Shown: in pieces, positions 34,029-43,602 of the stretch
Numbering within the stretch: position 1 is the first letter of the stretch
Layout of the letters: the number at the start of each line of letters is the position of its first letter
Program-made: the position numbers and the translations under genes
Notes under the pieces: generated by a model
The model's database searches: none
What the model saw: the letters and a program-made list of their open reading frames with translations, nothing else
What the model was told of the DNA's origin: nothing
Assembly (NCBI RefSeq): GCF_900769625.1
Contig: NZ_CAAGHK010000090.1
Location: 45,204 to 109,203 of the forward strand
DNA length: 64,000 nucleotides
Direction of reading: 5' to 3'
DNA from: an uncultured Clostridium sp.
Lineage (GTDB): Bacteria > Bacillota > Clostridia > Clostridiales > Clostridiaceae

Positions 34029-35771
34029 TTATATGTGTTTTTGTTCGAATCTGTTGGAAAATTCACTAGGGTTGATAACAAGTGTTTTGTTGGTATGATA
34101 TATTACCATACCAGGTTTAGCACCGTTAGGTTTTTTCAATTCCTTGACTTTTGTATAATCTACAGAAAGCTTAGGAGAATTTTTTCCTTTACTATAGTAA
34201 CCAGCGATTATCGCAGCCTCTTCTAATGTTGTATCTGGTATATCAAAAGCGCATACAATTACATGTGAGCCAGGAATATCCTTGGCATGCAGCCACAAAT
34301 AATTCTTGTTGGCAAATTTAAGACTTAGATAATCATTCTGCAGATTATTCTTACCTACATAAATGTCAATGTTATTACTTGATATAAAATGATGAGGTTT
34401 TAATGTTTTATTCTTATTTGCCTTTTTTACATTTCTGTTAAATCTTATATAGCCAGTTTCAACAAGTTCCTTTTTTATTTCATCAATTTCATCATAGCTT
34501 TCAACATTGATTATATTAGTCAGAACTGAATTAAGGTAGTCTATTTCTTCTTCATTCTTTGCAAGCTGCATTTTGGCATATTCTTCTGAAACCTTAAGTT
34601 TATTGTATTTTTTATAATATCTCTGTATATTTTCAGAAGGCGTCTTGTTGCTGTCTAGTGAAATTTTTATGTATTCTTCTTCAATTTCATTATAGAAATT
34701 TAAAAGGGTACATTCTTTATCGCCTTTTTTTATTGTATAGATGAATGAAGTAAGAAGATCGCCCTTTATACGTAGTTCCTCTTTTTCTTCACATTCCTTT
34801 AATGTCTCATGAAGAATCTTTGATTTTTTATTACAACGTTCAATATTTGTATGGATGAGTTTCTGAAGGTCTATTGACTTGTTTTGAAGTCGATCCTGTT
34901 TATCTTTCTTACTGTAGAAGTCATCCATAAGTTTGTTTGGATCTTCATAAGATATAGAATTAAAGTCTTTTTCCATTAAAGTTAGGTTCATGGAATAAAA
35001 GTCTTTTATCAGTCCAGTATTTGTTGTATATATTCTAAAGGAAATATAATCATTAAGATTATCAATGAGCTTTTTAAAGTTTTCAAAGATTTCCGTTCTG
35101 GTAGGAGATTCTGTTTTCTGTGACATAGTATAATATAAATCATCAGATAGCAGTCTGCTTACACCAGTGAAACATGAAGAATAAAATCTATTGTCAAAGA
35201 CTAAATTATTACTGCTGATGTAATCGTTGAATTCATCATAAGTACATGTAAAAGGATTGAGCTTTTCTGACTTTGGCGGAAATACATAATTTACACCAGG
35301 ATACAGCACACGGTAGCTGTTAATATCAGGTGTAATATGTTTTATTGATTCCATTACTTTATTGTCTCTGTTTCTTACAAGAGTAATGTTTGAATGACGG
35401 CCCATTATTTCGATAATAAGAGAATAAATGCTGTCAAAACCAAGTTCATCATGGTTCTCAATTTCCATAACAAGAATTCTGTCACTGTCTTTCTGAGTGA
35501 TTTTAGTTATTCTTCCTCCAAGGATGTATTTTCTGAGAACCATCAAATACATTGGTGCTTTTATTGGGTTTTCCTTAATAGTTTCTGTTAAATGAATTCT
35601 CGCAAATCGTGGTGATGAGGAGATTAAAAGTTTTAAATTTTTACGTTCTTTACGGAGTGTTAAAATTATTTCATCTTTTTCCGGCTGATTTATTTTATCT
35701 ATTTTAGAATCTAAAAGTGTATCTTCTAGTGATCTCATTAAACTGTTTAAATATATTCCATCTAATGCCAT
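34029..35771 (-). CDS. rqcH: Ribosome quality control protein RqcH (NFACT family, FbpA)
   Basis: A 580-residue NFACT-family protein on the - strand. The N-terminal NFACT-N domain begins MALDGIYLNSLMRSLEDTLL; a central coiled coil (about 290-420) and a C-terminal NFACT-R domain follow (LWLHAKDIPGSHVIV, then AAIIAGYYSKGK and VDYTKVKELKKPNGAKPGMV). RqcH binds obstructed 50S subunits and adds C-terminal alanine tails to the stalled peptide. Older annotation calls it fibronectin-binding protein. AAAGGTG lies before its ATG. It is the only gene on the - strand and is divergent from dapF. Confidence 0.95.
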   Translation of the reverse strand: MALDGIYLNSLMRSLEDTLLDSKIDKINQPEKDEIILTLRKERKNLKLLISSSPRFARIHLTETIKENPIKAPMYLMVLRKYILGGRITKITQKDSDRILVMEIENHDELGFDSIYSLIIEIMGRHSNITLVRNRDNKVMESIKHITPDINSYRVLYPGVNYVFPPKSEKLNPFTCTYDEFNDYISSNNLVFDNRFYSSCFTGVSRLLSDDLYYTMSQKTESPTRTEIFENFKKLIDNLNDYISFRIYTTNTGLIKDFYSMNLTLMEKDFNSISYEDPNKLMDDFYSKKDKQDRLQNKSIDLQKLIHTNIERCNKKSKILHETLKECEEKEELRIKGDLLTSFIYTIKKGDKECTLLNFYNEIEEEYIKISLDSNKTPSENIQRYYKKYNKLKVSEEYAKMQLAKNEEEIDYLNSVLTNIINVESYDEIDEIKKELVETGYIRFNRNVKKANKNKTLKPHHFISSNNIDIYVGKNNLQNDYLSLKFANKNYLWLHAKDIPGSHVIVCAFDIPDTTLEEAAIIAGYYSKGKNSPKLSVDYTKVKELKKPNGAKPGMVIYHTNKTLVINPSEFSNRFEQKHI

Positions 35772-36074
35772 TGTTTTTCACCTTTCTTTATGGGATTAAG
35801 AATAGTATAACATTATATTGAGAGGATTATCAATTATTAGCATAATCTTAGAGATATATTGGCAGGGAGGATACCAAAGAATTAAATTTATTATATAACT
35901 TTGAATAAAAGGTTAGGAAATTGCTTATAATGAATTAAAAAAGAATAAAAAAACATACAAAATAACATAAATTTATGAAAAATTTATAATATTTATTGTA
36001 ATTTAAGGCTAATAATCTTATTATTTAATAAGTAGTGTTTAATTATATAGAATAATAGAATTGGGGGAATAATA
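35772..36074. other. Divergent promoter region between rqcH and dapF
   Basis: 303 bases, very AT-rich, no ORF of note. It must hold both promoters; I cannot assign -35/-10 boxes with confidence. The dapF side ends with a strong GGGGGA ribosome site. Confidence 0.45.
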
Positions 36075-36902
36075 GTGAAATTTTATAAAATGCAGGGCGC
36101 AGGTAATGATTTTGTCTTTGTAGAGGATTTTAATAATGAAATAAAAGATGAATGCAGTCTTGCTGTCAAGCTGTGTGACAGGCATTATGGAATAGGTGCA
36201 GATGGACTTGTGATTGTCAGAAAATCACAACATGCGGAAGCAAAGATGGTTATAATAAATGCAGATGGATCAAGAGCTAACATGTGTGGAAATGCAATAA
36301 GATGCTTTGGAAAATATGTATTTGAACATAAATTGGTAGACAAAACTGAATTTCCAGTAGAAACTGGGGATGGTATAAAAGTGATAGAAATAATACTTGA
36401 GGATGGAAAAGTCAAATATGTGAAGGTTTATATGGGAAAACCTTCATATAAAGCAGAAGATATTCCTTTATCAGAAGGTGAGGATTTTATCGACAGTGAA
36501 ATATATGCAAATGGTAAAACATACAGAGCTACTACAGTGCTTGTAGGTGTACCTCATACTATTGTTTTTGAAGATAATGAAAAATATGTGACAACAGAAG
36601 ATGGTCCTGCTTTAGAAAAGCACAAACTTTTCAAAGAAGGAAGTAATATTAATTTTGTAAAGATTATTGATGATACTCATATAGTAGTCAATACATGGGA
36701 AAGAGGTGCAGGAGCTACCCTTGCATGTGGAACAGGATGTTCGGCATCAGTAGCTGTTGCTAAAAAGCTGGGATTAGTGAACAGGGAAAAAGAAATATTT
36801 GTTAAAGCACCAGGAGGAGAACTTGTTATTGAGGTAAATGGTGATGATGTATATATGAAAGGACCTGCCGAAGTAGTTTTTGAAGGTACTGTGATTATAT
36901 AA
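36075..36902 (+). CDS. dapF: Diaminopimelate epimerase DapF
   Basis: A 275-residue epimerase of normal length with a GTG start after GGGGGA. The two catalytic cysteines are in NMCGNAIRC (C71) and ACGTGCSAS (C218). The N-terminal MQGAGNDFV is typical. It converts LL- to meso-diaminopimelate, used for lysine and by the MurE of this window. It faces away from rqcH; a lipoprotein gene follows 61 bases later. Confidence 0.97.
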   Translation: MKFYKMQGAGNDFVFVEDFNNEIKDECSLAVKLCDRHYGIGADGLVIVRKSQHAEAKMVIINADGSRANMCGNAIRCFGKYVFEHKLVDKTEFPVETGDGIKVIEIILEDGKVKYVKVYMGKPSYKAEDIPLSEGEDFIDSEIYANGKTYRATTVLVGVPHTIVFEDNEKYVTTEDGPALEKHKLFKEGSNINFVKIIDDTHIVVNTWERGAGATLACGTGCSASVAVAKKLGLVNREKEIFVKAPGGELVIEVNGDDVYMKGPAEVVFEGTVII

Positions 36903-36963
36903 TGCATCTGGCTGCTTTTATAATTTTAGGTTGATAGTTAAATAATGATTAAGAGGGATTAAT

Positions 36964-37977
36964 ATGGCGAAGTTCAAAGGAAAGTTTTTATGTATAATAG
37001 CTTTCAGTGTATTTTCTATGTTTCTTTTAGGCTGTGGTTCGAAAGATGACGCATCACAGGTGAATGCAGCAGAGAATGTTAATGTAAATTCAGGAGCAGT
37101 CCTGAAAAGTGAAGATGGAGATTATGCAGTTTATGATTATAAGGATAAATATGTGAAATCTGAAACTGATAAGCTCGTTTTAACTTATGATAAAAGCAGC
37201 AGCAGTTATATTTATAGAGATGAAAATGAAACTTTAGCAGTTCATGGTAATAAAGAATTTAATATCGGCGTATCAGATTATTATAAATTGAAAATATCAC
37301 CAGGAGGAAACTATATTTCGTATTTCATAAATGATAATGGAATGAAATTAAAAGTGATAAATCTCAATGATAATGACGAAGTACAGATAGAATCAAATGT
37401 TTCCATATCAGGAACTCTCTTTGATTGGTATGATGATAATTGTATTGTCTATTATGGAGTGAGTAATGAAGGTGTAAATGGATTGTTTACTTATAATATA
37501 GATGATAAAAAAGAGGAACTCCTTTATAAATTGAAAGAAGGGTATATTGCATTTTTAAAAGGAAATGTTGACAATGTACTTTTTCTTCAGTTGAATTTTA
37601 ATAATGACAGGCAGCTTGTTATTTTAGATAAAGATACAAAGGATGCAAAAGTGATTAATGACAATATTGAGGAAATTAAAGATGCCGTATGTGTGGACAA
37701 TGATGTTTATTTTGTAGGAAGAGTGAAAGATGATGCAGAATCACTATACAAAATAAGTAATGGAAACACAAAAAGAGTAGCTTATGATTTTCCAGCTTTA
37801 ATTGATATTGAAAAAGGAATAGAAAAAGATAGTAATGATGATGTTTTATTCATTGGCAGAAATAATCTCAATTCTAGTAAGGAGCAGGTGTATAAATATT
37901 CGGCTGATGGCAGTATAAGCAGTATTTCAGATGAAGCATCCGATTATGCTTTTTTAGAGTATATCTCATATAATTGA
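36964..37977 (+). CDS. Putative lipoprotein with beta-propeller-like repeats, 337 aa
   Basis: Not recognised by name. The N-terminus has a lipoprotein signal (basic start, hydrophobic stretch, lipobox LLGC with C24). The mature part shows repeated short beta-rich blocks (for example YKLKISPGGNYISYFI, FDWYDDNCIVYYG, DNDVYFVGR) like TolB/WD-type propeller blades, and no enzymatic motif. The product is predicted to be tethered outside the cytoplasmic membrane. AGAGGG precedes the ATG. It stands between dapF and the pseudopilus operon; a link to either is unproven. Confidence 0.75.
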   Translation: MAKFKGKFLCIIAFSVFSMFLLGCGSKDDASQVNAAENVNVNSGAVLKSEDGDYAVYDYKDKYVKSETDKLVLTYDKSSSSYIYRDENETLAVHGNKEFNIGVSDYYKLKISPGGNYISYFINDNGMKLKVINLNDNDEVQIESNVSISGTLFDWYDDNCIVYYGVSNEGVNGLFTYNIDDKKEELLYKLKEGYIAFLKGNVDNVLFLQLNFNNDRQLVILDKDTKDAKVINDNIEEIKDAVCVDNDVYFVGRVKDDAESLYKISNGNTKRVAYDFPALIDIEKGIEKDSNDDVLFIGRNNLNSSKEQVYKYSADGSISSISDEASDYAFLEYISYN

Positions 37978-38148
37978 TAATTTACATTAGATAATTACAA
38001 TATGGCAAGGGCGGGTATGAGAAGATATGTGAACTATCATTTGTAATTTATTTTGAATAATTATCATTATATAAGGGGATATTTTAAAGCAGTTAAGATT
38101 AGTATATGGGGATATTAGTTTAATCAGAAAAATATATAGTTTTTGTAC

Positions 38149-38182
38149 AGCAGTTTAGATTAATCTATACTGCTATTTTTTT
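38149..38182 (+). terminator. Terminator between the lipoprotein gene and the pseudopilus operon
   Basis: A 12-base stem (38149-38160 with 38163-38174, one mismatch) and T run at 38176-38182. It lies 170 bases after the lipoprotein stop and 70 bases before the ATPase gene. Confidence 0.65.
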
Positions 38183-38253
38183 GCTGTGATTTATTTTGAT
38201 ATTGTGTATTTTAATGGGATTATTTGGATATAATCTAGATACATATGTGAAAA

Positions 38254-39621
38254 ATGATGCAGGGAGTGATGTTTATCAAAGAATATCATAGCAGGGACAT
38301 TGATTTAAATTCTATTCACTGTTTAAGCAGAGAAATGTACGAAAAGTATAATGTAATTCCTAGAAAGGAAGATAAAGAAAATATTTTTTTATTGGGCAAT
38401 GATGTAAAACAAGATGAAATTAAGTATTTAAAGTTTTTCTTTAAGAAAAACATTGTATATGAAGAAATATCATTGGAAAACTTTAAAGAAATAAAGAGCA
38501 TGATTTTAGGAATGGAAGAAGGAAATCTCGAAGATAATATTATTTTCAAAGGGATAAAAGATAATGCAAGTGATATACATTTTGAGCCACAAACTGACTG
38601 GGTAAATATCCGGTATAGGATAAATGGGACTCTTGTTCTTGTATACAAAATATCAAAAGAAGAGTACTTAAAAGCTGTTTTAAAGATAAAACTTATGTGT
38701 GGCATGGATATTGCAGAAAAAAGAAGACCGCAGGATGGCAAATCATTTATTAAATATAATGATAAAAAATACGACCTGAGAGTATCAATTATTCCTGTTA
38801 TCAATGGTGAAAAAATAGTAATTAGAATTCTCTATTGTGATAATTTTAATTATACTCTGGAAAACCTTGGTTTTACTGAACATAAAGCCGAAAAGATAAG
38901 AAAAATGATATCTGCTAAGAATGGAGTGGTAATTGTCAATGGACCTACAGGATCTGGAAAGTCTAGCACTCTTTATACCATTTTAAAGGAACTTGATGCA
39001 GAAAAACTGAATATCACAACATTAGAAGATCCCGTTGAAGTCCAAATGAGTAACATAAATCAGATGAACCTCAATAAAAAGATAAATATAACTTTTGCAA
39101 ATGGTCTGAGAAGTATATTGAGACAGGATCCAGATGTAATTATGATTGGAGAAATAAGAGATGAGGAAACAGCTGAAATGGTAATAAGAGCATCAGTTAC
39201 CGGTCACAAAGTCTATACGACAATTCACTGCAAATCACCGGAAGAAGTATTTATACGTCTTGAAAATATGGGTGTAAAACCATATATGATTAAAGAAAGT
39301 CTTGTAGGCATAATTTCGCAAAGGCTTATTCGAATATTATGCAGCAGGTGCAAGTCTATTGATGATAAAAATGTATTTCAAAATACAAAAGTATATAAGA
39401 AGTGTGGATGTGAAGCATGCAGATTTACTGGTTATGAAGGTCGTCAGGTTGTTAGTTCAGTATGTTTATACAATTATAGATTAAGAAATGATAATAATAC
39501 ATATGTAGATAACTTAACTAATAAAAGTATGAAAGAAGATGTTGAAGAACTTCTCATAAAGGGGAAGATATCTTATGAGGATTATATTGAATTTATAGAG
39601 GGGGAGAGGCTTGATGATTGA
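38254..39621 (+). CDS. Type IV pilus/type II secretion assembly ATPase (PilB/GspE family)
   Basis: A 455-residue secretion ATPase. Walker A GPTGSGKSS is at 230-238, the Asp box has LEDPVEVQMSNINQM, Walker B IGEIRDEETAEM and the His box TIHCKS. A C-terminal cysteine set (C363, C366, then several near 384-389) fits the zinc module of PilB/GspE assembly ATPases and argues against a retraction PilT. The N-terminal domain is short. Start uncertain: ATG 38254/38257 lack a good ribosome site, and ATG 38269 is only two bases from AGGGAG. First gene of the pseudopilus operon; it powers fibre assembly. Confidence 0.93.
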   Translation: MMQGVMFIKEYHSRDIDLNSIHCLSREMYEKYNVIPRKEDKENIFLLGNDVKQDEIKYLKFFFKKNIVYEEISLENFKEIKSMILGMEEGNLEDNIIFKGIKDNASDIHFEPQTDWVNIRYRINGTLVLVYKISKEEYLKAVLKIKLMCGMDIAEKRRPQDGKSFIKYNDKKYDLRVSIIPVINGEKIVIRILYCDNFNYTLENLGFTEHKAEKIRKMISAKNGVVIVNGPTGSGKSSTLYTILKELDAEKLNITTLEDPVEVQMSNINQMNLNKKINITFANGLRSILRQDPDVIMIGEIRDEETAEMVIRASVTGHKVYTTIHCKSPEEVFIRLENMGVKPYMIKESLVGIISQRLIRILCSRCKSIDDKNVFQNTKVYKKCGCEACRFTGYEGRQVVSSVCLYNYRLRNDNNTYVDNLTNKSMKEDVEELLIKGKISYEDYIEFIEGERLDD

Positions 39622-40726
39622 TACTAAAATTAAGAAGAATTTTATTATTACTTCAATATCATCTTTAAAAAACAGCTTTAAAGAGGCAAGAGTCTTTGGA
39701 AAATATATAAAGGAAAAACAGATTTCATTTATTGCTAAAAGTCTGGCGGAGATTTATAAGGATGGTATACCTTTAGATAAAGCGTTAATTTTAGTAGAAG
39801 AATCTGTTTCAGATAGAAGATATAAGAAAAGTTTAAGAACTGTTCTGTATTGGATGAATTCAGGGAAAAGTTTAACTGAATCTTTTTCAAAGTGCTCAAT
39901 GTTCTATCCAGAGCTGTTCATAGGATTTATATCTATCGGTGAAAATACTGGTCAATTATATAAGATACTGATTCAGCTTGGAGATTATTATGATAAGAGC
40001 AGTGAAATTAAAAGTGAAGTGAAAAGTGCAACTATATATCCAGCATTTATAATATTGTCTCTCATGGTGATGATAGCGGTATTCATAGATAAAATAATTC
40101 CGAGCTTTTATAATATTTATACTTCGATGGGTATTACTCCGTCATACTTTTATAGAATAATATATGACTTTCAGAATGACTTTAAAGAAAATTATCTTAT
40201 AAATATGTTCTCTATTCTGTGTATAATTTCGGCAGATGTGATTGCAGTCAGAATGATTATCTGCAATGAAAGATTACAGAGACTGATGAATTTAAGCATA
40301 GTAAAGGATGTTTTCGAATATATGACGATTTTACTTTTTTCTATTATTACAACTTCAGGAATAAGCATTCTGCAGGGATTGGATTATTGTGCTGGCAGCA
40401 TTACACCACAATATCTTAATAAAAAAATAATTAATATAAGGAATAATATATTAAAAGGGAATACACTTAGTGAATCTTTAGAAAAAAGCGGGCTTTTATC
40501 TAATTATTCTTTATCAGTCATAAAAATTAAAGAGGAAACGGGAAGTATTGATGAGGGATTTAAATCTCTTTCTATAAGGATGGAAAAGCAGATACATAAT
40601 AAGATAAACAGGTGTTTAAAATTGTTAAGCCCGATATTAATAATTGTAATGGGGATAATTGTATTCATATTTATCTCAGTATTTGTATTACCCTTATTCA
40701 AGGAACTACAAAGGGGAATACGTTAA
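39614..40726 (+). CDS. Type IV pilus/type II secretion platform protein (PilC/GspF family)
   Basis: A 370-residue polytopic membrane protein with two GspF domains: the first at about 40-160, with SGKSLTESF and FIGFISIGENTGQLY, and the second at about 245-365, with GNTLSESLEKSG and VIKIKEETGSIDEGF. Three hydrophobic helices lie near 140-160, 190-210 and 340-365. It anchors the ATPase at the membrane. ATG 39614 overlaps the ATPase stop by eight bases after a GGGGGAGAGG site; TTG 39611 is an alternative. Confidence 0.92.
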   Translation: MIDTKIKKNFIITSISSLKNSFKEARVFGKYIKEKQISFIAKSLAEIYKDGIPLDKALILVEESVSDRRYKKSLRTVLYWMNSGKSLTESFSKCSMFYPELFIGFISIGENTGQLYKILIQLGDYYDKSSEIKSEVKSATIYPAFIILSLMVMIAVFIDKIIPSFYNIYTSMGITPSYFYRIIYDFQNDFKENYLINMFSILCIISADVIAVRMIICNERLQRLMNLSIVKDVFEYMTILLFSIITTSGISILQGLDYCAGSITPQYLNKKIINIRNNILKGNTLSESLEKSGLLSNYSLSVIKIKEETGSIDEGFKSLSIRMEKQIHNKINRCLKLLSPILIIVMGIIVFIFISVFVLPLFKELQRGIR

Positions 40727-41166
40727 TGACAAGGGAAAAAGGATTCACACTTATTGAGATAATAGTTAGTATTTTTATAATTACGATGCTGTTTACGGCA
40801 GTCATATCTTTAAATGCGTTGAAAGATAATCTGGAGAGAGAAATTGAATATGATTCAGATATTTATGAGATTCAAAATATGCTTACATTCAGCAAGGTTA
40901 AGTGTAAGCAGGAAGATACCAAGGGACATCTGTTGGTAAATTCAAGAACAGATGAAATTTATTTCTACTGCAATACAAAGGGGACATTGCCTATTAAAAA
41001 AATAGGATTATCAGAAAACTCTGACTGTATTGCAGAAATCAAAAATTTATATTTGAGTGATAAAGGTAAAATTACAGCTGGCAATACAATAGCGGTAAGA
41101 AAGGATGGTGAAATAAGGCAGATAACAATTGGCGTAGGAGTTGATAATATACGAATAAAAGAATGA
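40726..41166 (+). CDS. Pseudopilin 1 (type IV prepilin-like)
   Basis: A 146-residue prepilin. The N-terminus is a class III leader MTREKG, cleaved before F in FTLIEIIVSIFII, with the conserved Glu at +5, then a hydrophobic helix of about 20 residues. The rest is a small globular domain with three cysteines. This is the most canonical pilin of the operon, so possibly the major subunit. Its ATG overlaps the preceding stop in TAATG. The frame is open upstream into the platform gene, but that has no start signal. Confidence 0.9.
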   Translation: MTREKGFTLIEIIVSIFIITMLFTAVISLNALKDNLEREIEYDSDIYEIQNMLTFSKVKCKQEDTKGHLLVNSRTDEIYFYCNTKGTLPIKKIGLSENSDCIAEIKNLYLSDKGKITAGNTIAVRKDGEIRQITIGVGVDNIRIKE

Positions 41167-41621
41167 ATTCGGAGTGTGAACAGTTTGTGAGAAAAAATAA
41201 TGGAAGTATATTAATAGAGGTAATAGCATCAATTATGATGCTGTCTGCTGTAGGAATTATTATTTTGTCAGCATGTCTGAGGTGTCGGGAGGAATATGAA
41301 AATCGGATAAGGGAAGATAAACTTAATATGGCAGTTAATATGCTGATAAAAGAAATTAAATATAATATTACAGAAAATGAATTGGAAGAATTATTTAAAG
41401 ATAGAAATGATTTTGCAATTAAGTATGATGATCATCTGGGTGAAAAAATATCATCTGAGGATATAAGAAACCTTGAAAGGGGAGCAGATATTAAGATAGA
41501 AAAGGTAACTGATAACAGTCGGAAGACAGAATATAAGATTATTGTGAATGTGAAAAATGAAGATTTAAATATTGAGAGGGAATATGAATTCTATAAAAGC
41601 TGGTGGATGGATGAAGTATAA
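41163..41621 (+). CDS. Pseudopilin 2 (minor prepilin-like)
   Basis: A 152-residue prepilin-like protein. After a 14-residue leader ending in KNNG comes SILIEVIASIMMLSAV with Glu at +5 and a hydrophobic helix; the first mature residue would be Ser rather than Phe/Met. A charged globular domain follows. The ATG overlaps the previous stop (ATGA). Likely a minor, tip or priming pseudopilin, by analogy to GspI/PilV-type genes. Confidence 0.83.
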   Translation: MNSECEQFVRKNNGSILIEVIASIMMLSAVGIIILSACLRCREEYENRIREDKLNMAVNMLIKEIKYNITENELEELFKDRNDFAIKYDDHLGEKISSEDIRNLERGADIKIEKVTDNSRKTEYKIIVNVKNEDLNIEREYEFYKSWWMDEV

Positions 41622-42057
41622 GAAGAAAAGGGCATTTACTTTAATTGAATCAATAATTTATATTTTTTTATCGGTAATAATCCTTGCTGAAGGAATTAAT
41701 ATATTTATTCCAATGTATAAAACTTATCTTGAGGTAAGAGCAGAAAGCATCCGTGCTAATGAATATAAGAACTTCTGTATTAATTTAAATAATATTATAA
41801 GTGAGGGAAGATTAAAAGAAATATCAGCAGGAGAAGACAACCTAACATTGTGTAAAAGTGATTATGGTGGAGAGTTAAAAAAGATAATAAGGGTATGTGA
41901 CGGAAAAGTAGTAGCAGTTTATTCCGAAGGAAATAGGATACTAACTTATAATAATATGCTTTATGAGGTTGAGCAGATGGAAGTATATAAGAAAAATAAA
42001 TTGATTTACGTAAATATTTATACCATGAATGGAGAAAGAATTATATGCTGCATATAA
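41611..42057 (+). CDS. Pseudopilin 3 (minor prepilin-like, Ala at the cleavage site)
   Basis: A 148-residue prepilin-like protein beginning MKYKKKRA, then FTLIESIIYIFLSVII with Glu at +5. The residue before the cleavage point is Ala, not the usual Gly, which prepilin peptidases tolerate less well. ATG 41611 is chosen because it gives a short basic leader; the longer frame from 41572 overlaps pseudopilin 2. Overlap with the preceding gene is 11 bases. Confidence 0.8.
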   Translation: MKYKKKRAFTLIESIIYIFLSVIILAEGINIFIPMYKTYLEVRAESIRANEYKNFCINLNNIISEGRLKEISAGEDNLTLCKSDYGGELKKIIRVCDGKVVAVYSEGNRILTYNNMLYEVEQMEVYKKNKLIYVNIYTMNGERIICCI

Positions 42058-42518
42058 AAAAACATGGTTTTGCACTGATAAACACAATTATTATTATTTC
42101 AATAATAACAACACTTGCAAGTCTGATGTTTATGCTTTCACGGAATAATAGGGAAATGACAGAAATATACTACGTAGATGATGATATATTTTCGTTGGAT
42201 TTAAAGGAGGAAGATGCGATTTATAGTTTTATGATGATGTTGAATGAAAAGATTGATTCAAAAAGAGAGCCAGTGGAAGACGAGCAGAACAATGATGGAA
42301 ATGAAGGGTGTTATTTGTTTGATGATAACTTCAAGAAATTTATTAAAGGAAGTGAACTTAAATATAGAAAAAATGAAGATAAGCTGATTATTAAGGTTTT
42401 TGAAAATGATGATAAATTAAGGGTCAGGGAATTAAAATATAAAATTAAAGATAATAAGTTAATATTAGTACCGACGTCTAATTTTAAAGACACAAATAAT
42501 GAATGTGATGAGTTTTGA
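42045..42518 (+). CDS. Pseudopilin 4, lacking Glu5 (GspK/PilX-position)
   Basis: A 157-residue protein with leader MLHIKKHG, then FALINTIIIISIITTLASLMF. The +5 residue is Asn instead of Glu. Loss of Glu5 is known for GspK-type tip pseudopilins in type II secretion, so a tip role is plausible. A charged globular domain follows. It overlaps pseudopilin 3 by 13 bases. Confidence 0.78.
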   Translation: MLHIKKHGFALINTIIIISIITTLASLMFMLSRNNREMTEIYYVDDDIFSLDLKEEDAIYSFMMMLNEKIDSKREPVEDEQNNDGNEGCYLFDDNFKKFIKGSELKYRKNEDKLIIKVFENDDKLRVRELKYKIKDNKLILVPTSNFKDTNNECDEF

Positions 42519-42578
42519 TAAGGTATAAAGATTTGGCTATGATTTACAAAATATAACTGATTTTAAAGGGAGTGTGTT

Positions 42579-43199
42579 ATGAAGAGTGATATTGTATTTA
42601 TAAAAGACAGCTCATTTTATTATAAAGATAATGAATATGATTTTTATGAAATACTCGAGAAAAATATGTCTTTTAAAAAGCTGAAAATAATAATATTAGA
42701 AGAAGAATTGTATATAAAAGAGGTTGAAATAAAATCTCATTTCGGAGATTTAGAAAAAAACATTTTAAAGAAAATTGAAGAAATTTTTCCGAAGAATGAC
42801 CAGATATTATATCATTATGAGAAATGTAAAAATAAAAAGAGTATATACATATATTCAGTAAAAGGTAGAGAAAAAGTTGAAAAATTATGCTGTGAATGTG
42901 AAGTGCTGACAGTTGTACCTATACAGTTTATCATGAGAAAAATATTAAATAAAAAATATGCTGAATTCAAAGCTTTGGCAGAGTATGATTCAAAATATTA
43001 TTATATTAACTGTAGTGAAGATGTTTTTATAGATAATTATACTGCTGATAATATTGAGGAAGTATATGATTATTTTAATAAAAAGAATCTTATAGGCAAG
43101 ATTATCGTTGATGAAAAATGCAGTTGTGATGAATATTATTTAAAAAACCTGGAAATAATAAAATTGAACTTTTTGAGGCTGATATATGAAGACTTATAA
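42579..43199 (+). CDS. Pseudopilus operon protein, PilM/GspL position, 206 aa
   Basis: Not clearly recognised. A soluble, mixed alpha/beta protein (MKSDIVFIKDSSFYYKD) without a membrane helix, placed where PilM or the cytoplasmic part of GspL stands in other operons. It lacks the obvious actin-fold phosphate loops, so it may be a reduced or highly diverged PilM-like protein. A site of AGGGAG precedes the ATG. It overlaps the next gene by 14 bases. Confidence 0.6.
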   Translation: MKSDIVFIKDSSFYYKDNEYDFYEILEKNMSFKKLKIIILEEELYIKEVEIKSHFGDLEKNILKKIEEIFPKNDQILYHYEKCKNKKSIYIYSVKGREKVEKLCCECEVLTVVPIQFIMRKILNKKYAEFKALAEYDSKYYYINCSEDVFIDNYTADNIEEVYDYFNKKNLIGKIIVDEKCSCDEYYLKNLEIIKLNFLRLIYEDL

Positions 43200-43602
43200 A
43201 AGATTTAAGGATTTTATACCAGATAGTTTCTATATAAGAAAACACAAACAAAAGAAAAAATATGAGAATCTTTTGATATTCATCTTTTTAATAGCTAATC
43301 TGATTTTAATGTCAGTAAATTTGAAAAAAATAAATACTAAGACAAAGAAAGATGTAAAGTCTATTGAGATACAATCATATAGTGATATAGGAAGTTTTAA
43401 TCTGCTCACTATAAATCACATCGTGGATGAAGTTTTTGAAAATAAGTTTGAGAAAGTATATATAAATAATAATTGTGGTGAAATATTAATTGAGAATTTA
43501 AATGATATTGATATGATAAACAGAAGCGGTTTATTAAATATAATTGAAGTAGATGCTGTTGAAGAGGGAAAATATAAGATAGGAGTAAATGTTGATGAGT
43601 AG
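43186..43602 (+). CDS. Pseudopilus operon protein, PilN-like position, 138 aa
   Basis: A bitopic protein: a basic cytoplasmic N-terminus (FYIRKHKQKKKYENL), one membrane helix at about 25-43 (LLIFIFLIANLILMSVN), then a ferredoxin-like-sized extracytoplasmic domain. The order PilM-, PilN-, PilO-like matches type IV pilus alignment complexes, though sequence similarity is not obvious. Overlaps both neighbours, so translation is coupled. Confidence 0.62.
   Translation: MKTYKRFKDFIPDSFYIRKHKQKKKYENLLIFIFLIANLILMSVNLKKINTKTKKDVKSIEIQSYSDIGSFNLLTINHIVDEVFENKFEKVYINNNCGEILIENLNDIDMINRSGLLNIIEVDAVEEGKYKIGVNVDE

Noticed and set aside
38316..38804. 162-codon ORF on the - strand inside the secretion ATPase gene
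   Set aside because: Shadow of a strongly supported gene; composition is that of antisense sequence rich in Leu/Ser/Phe/Ile.
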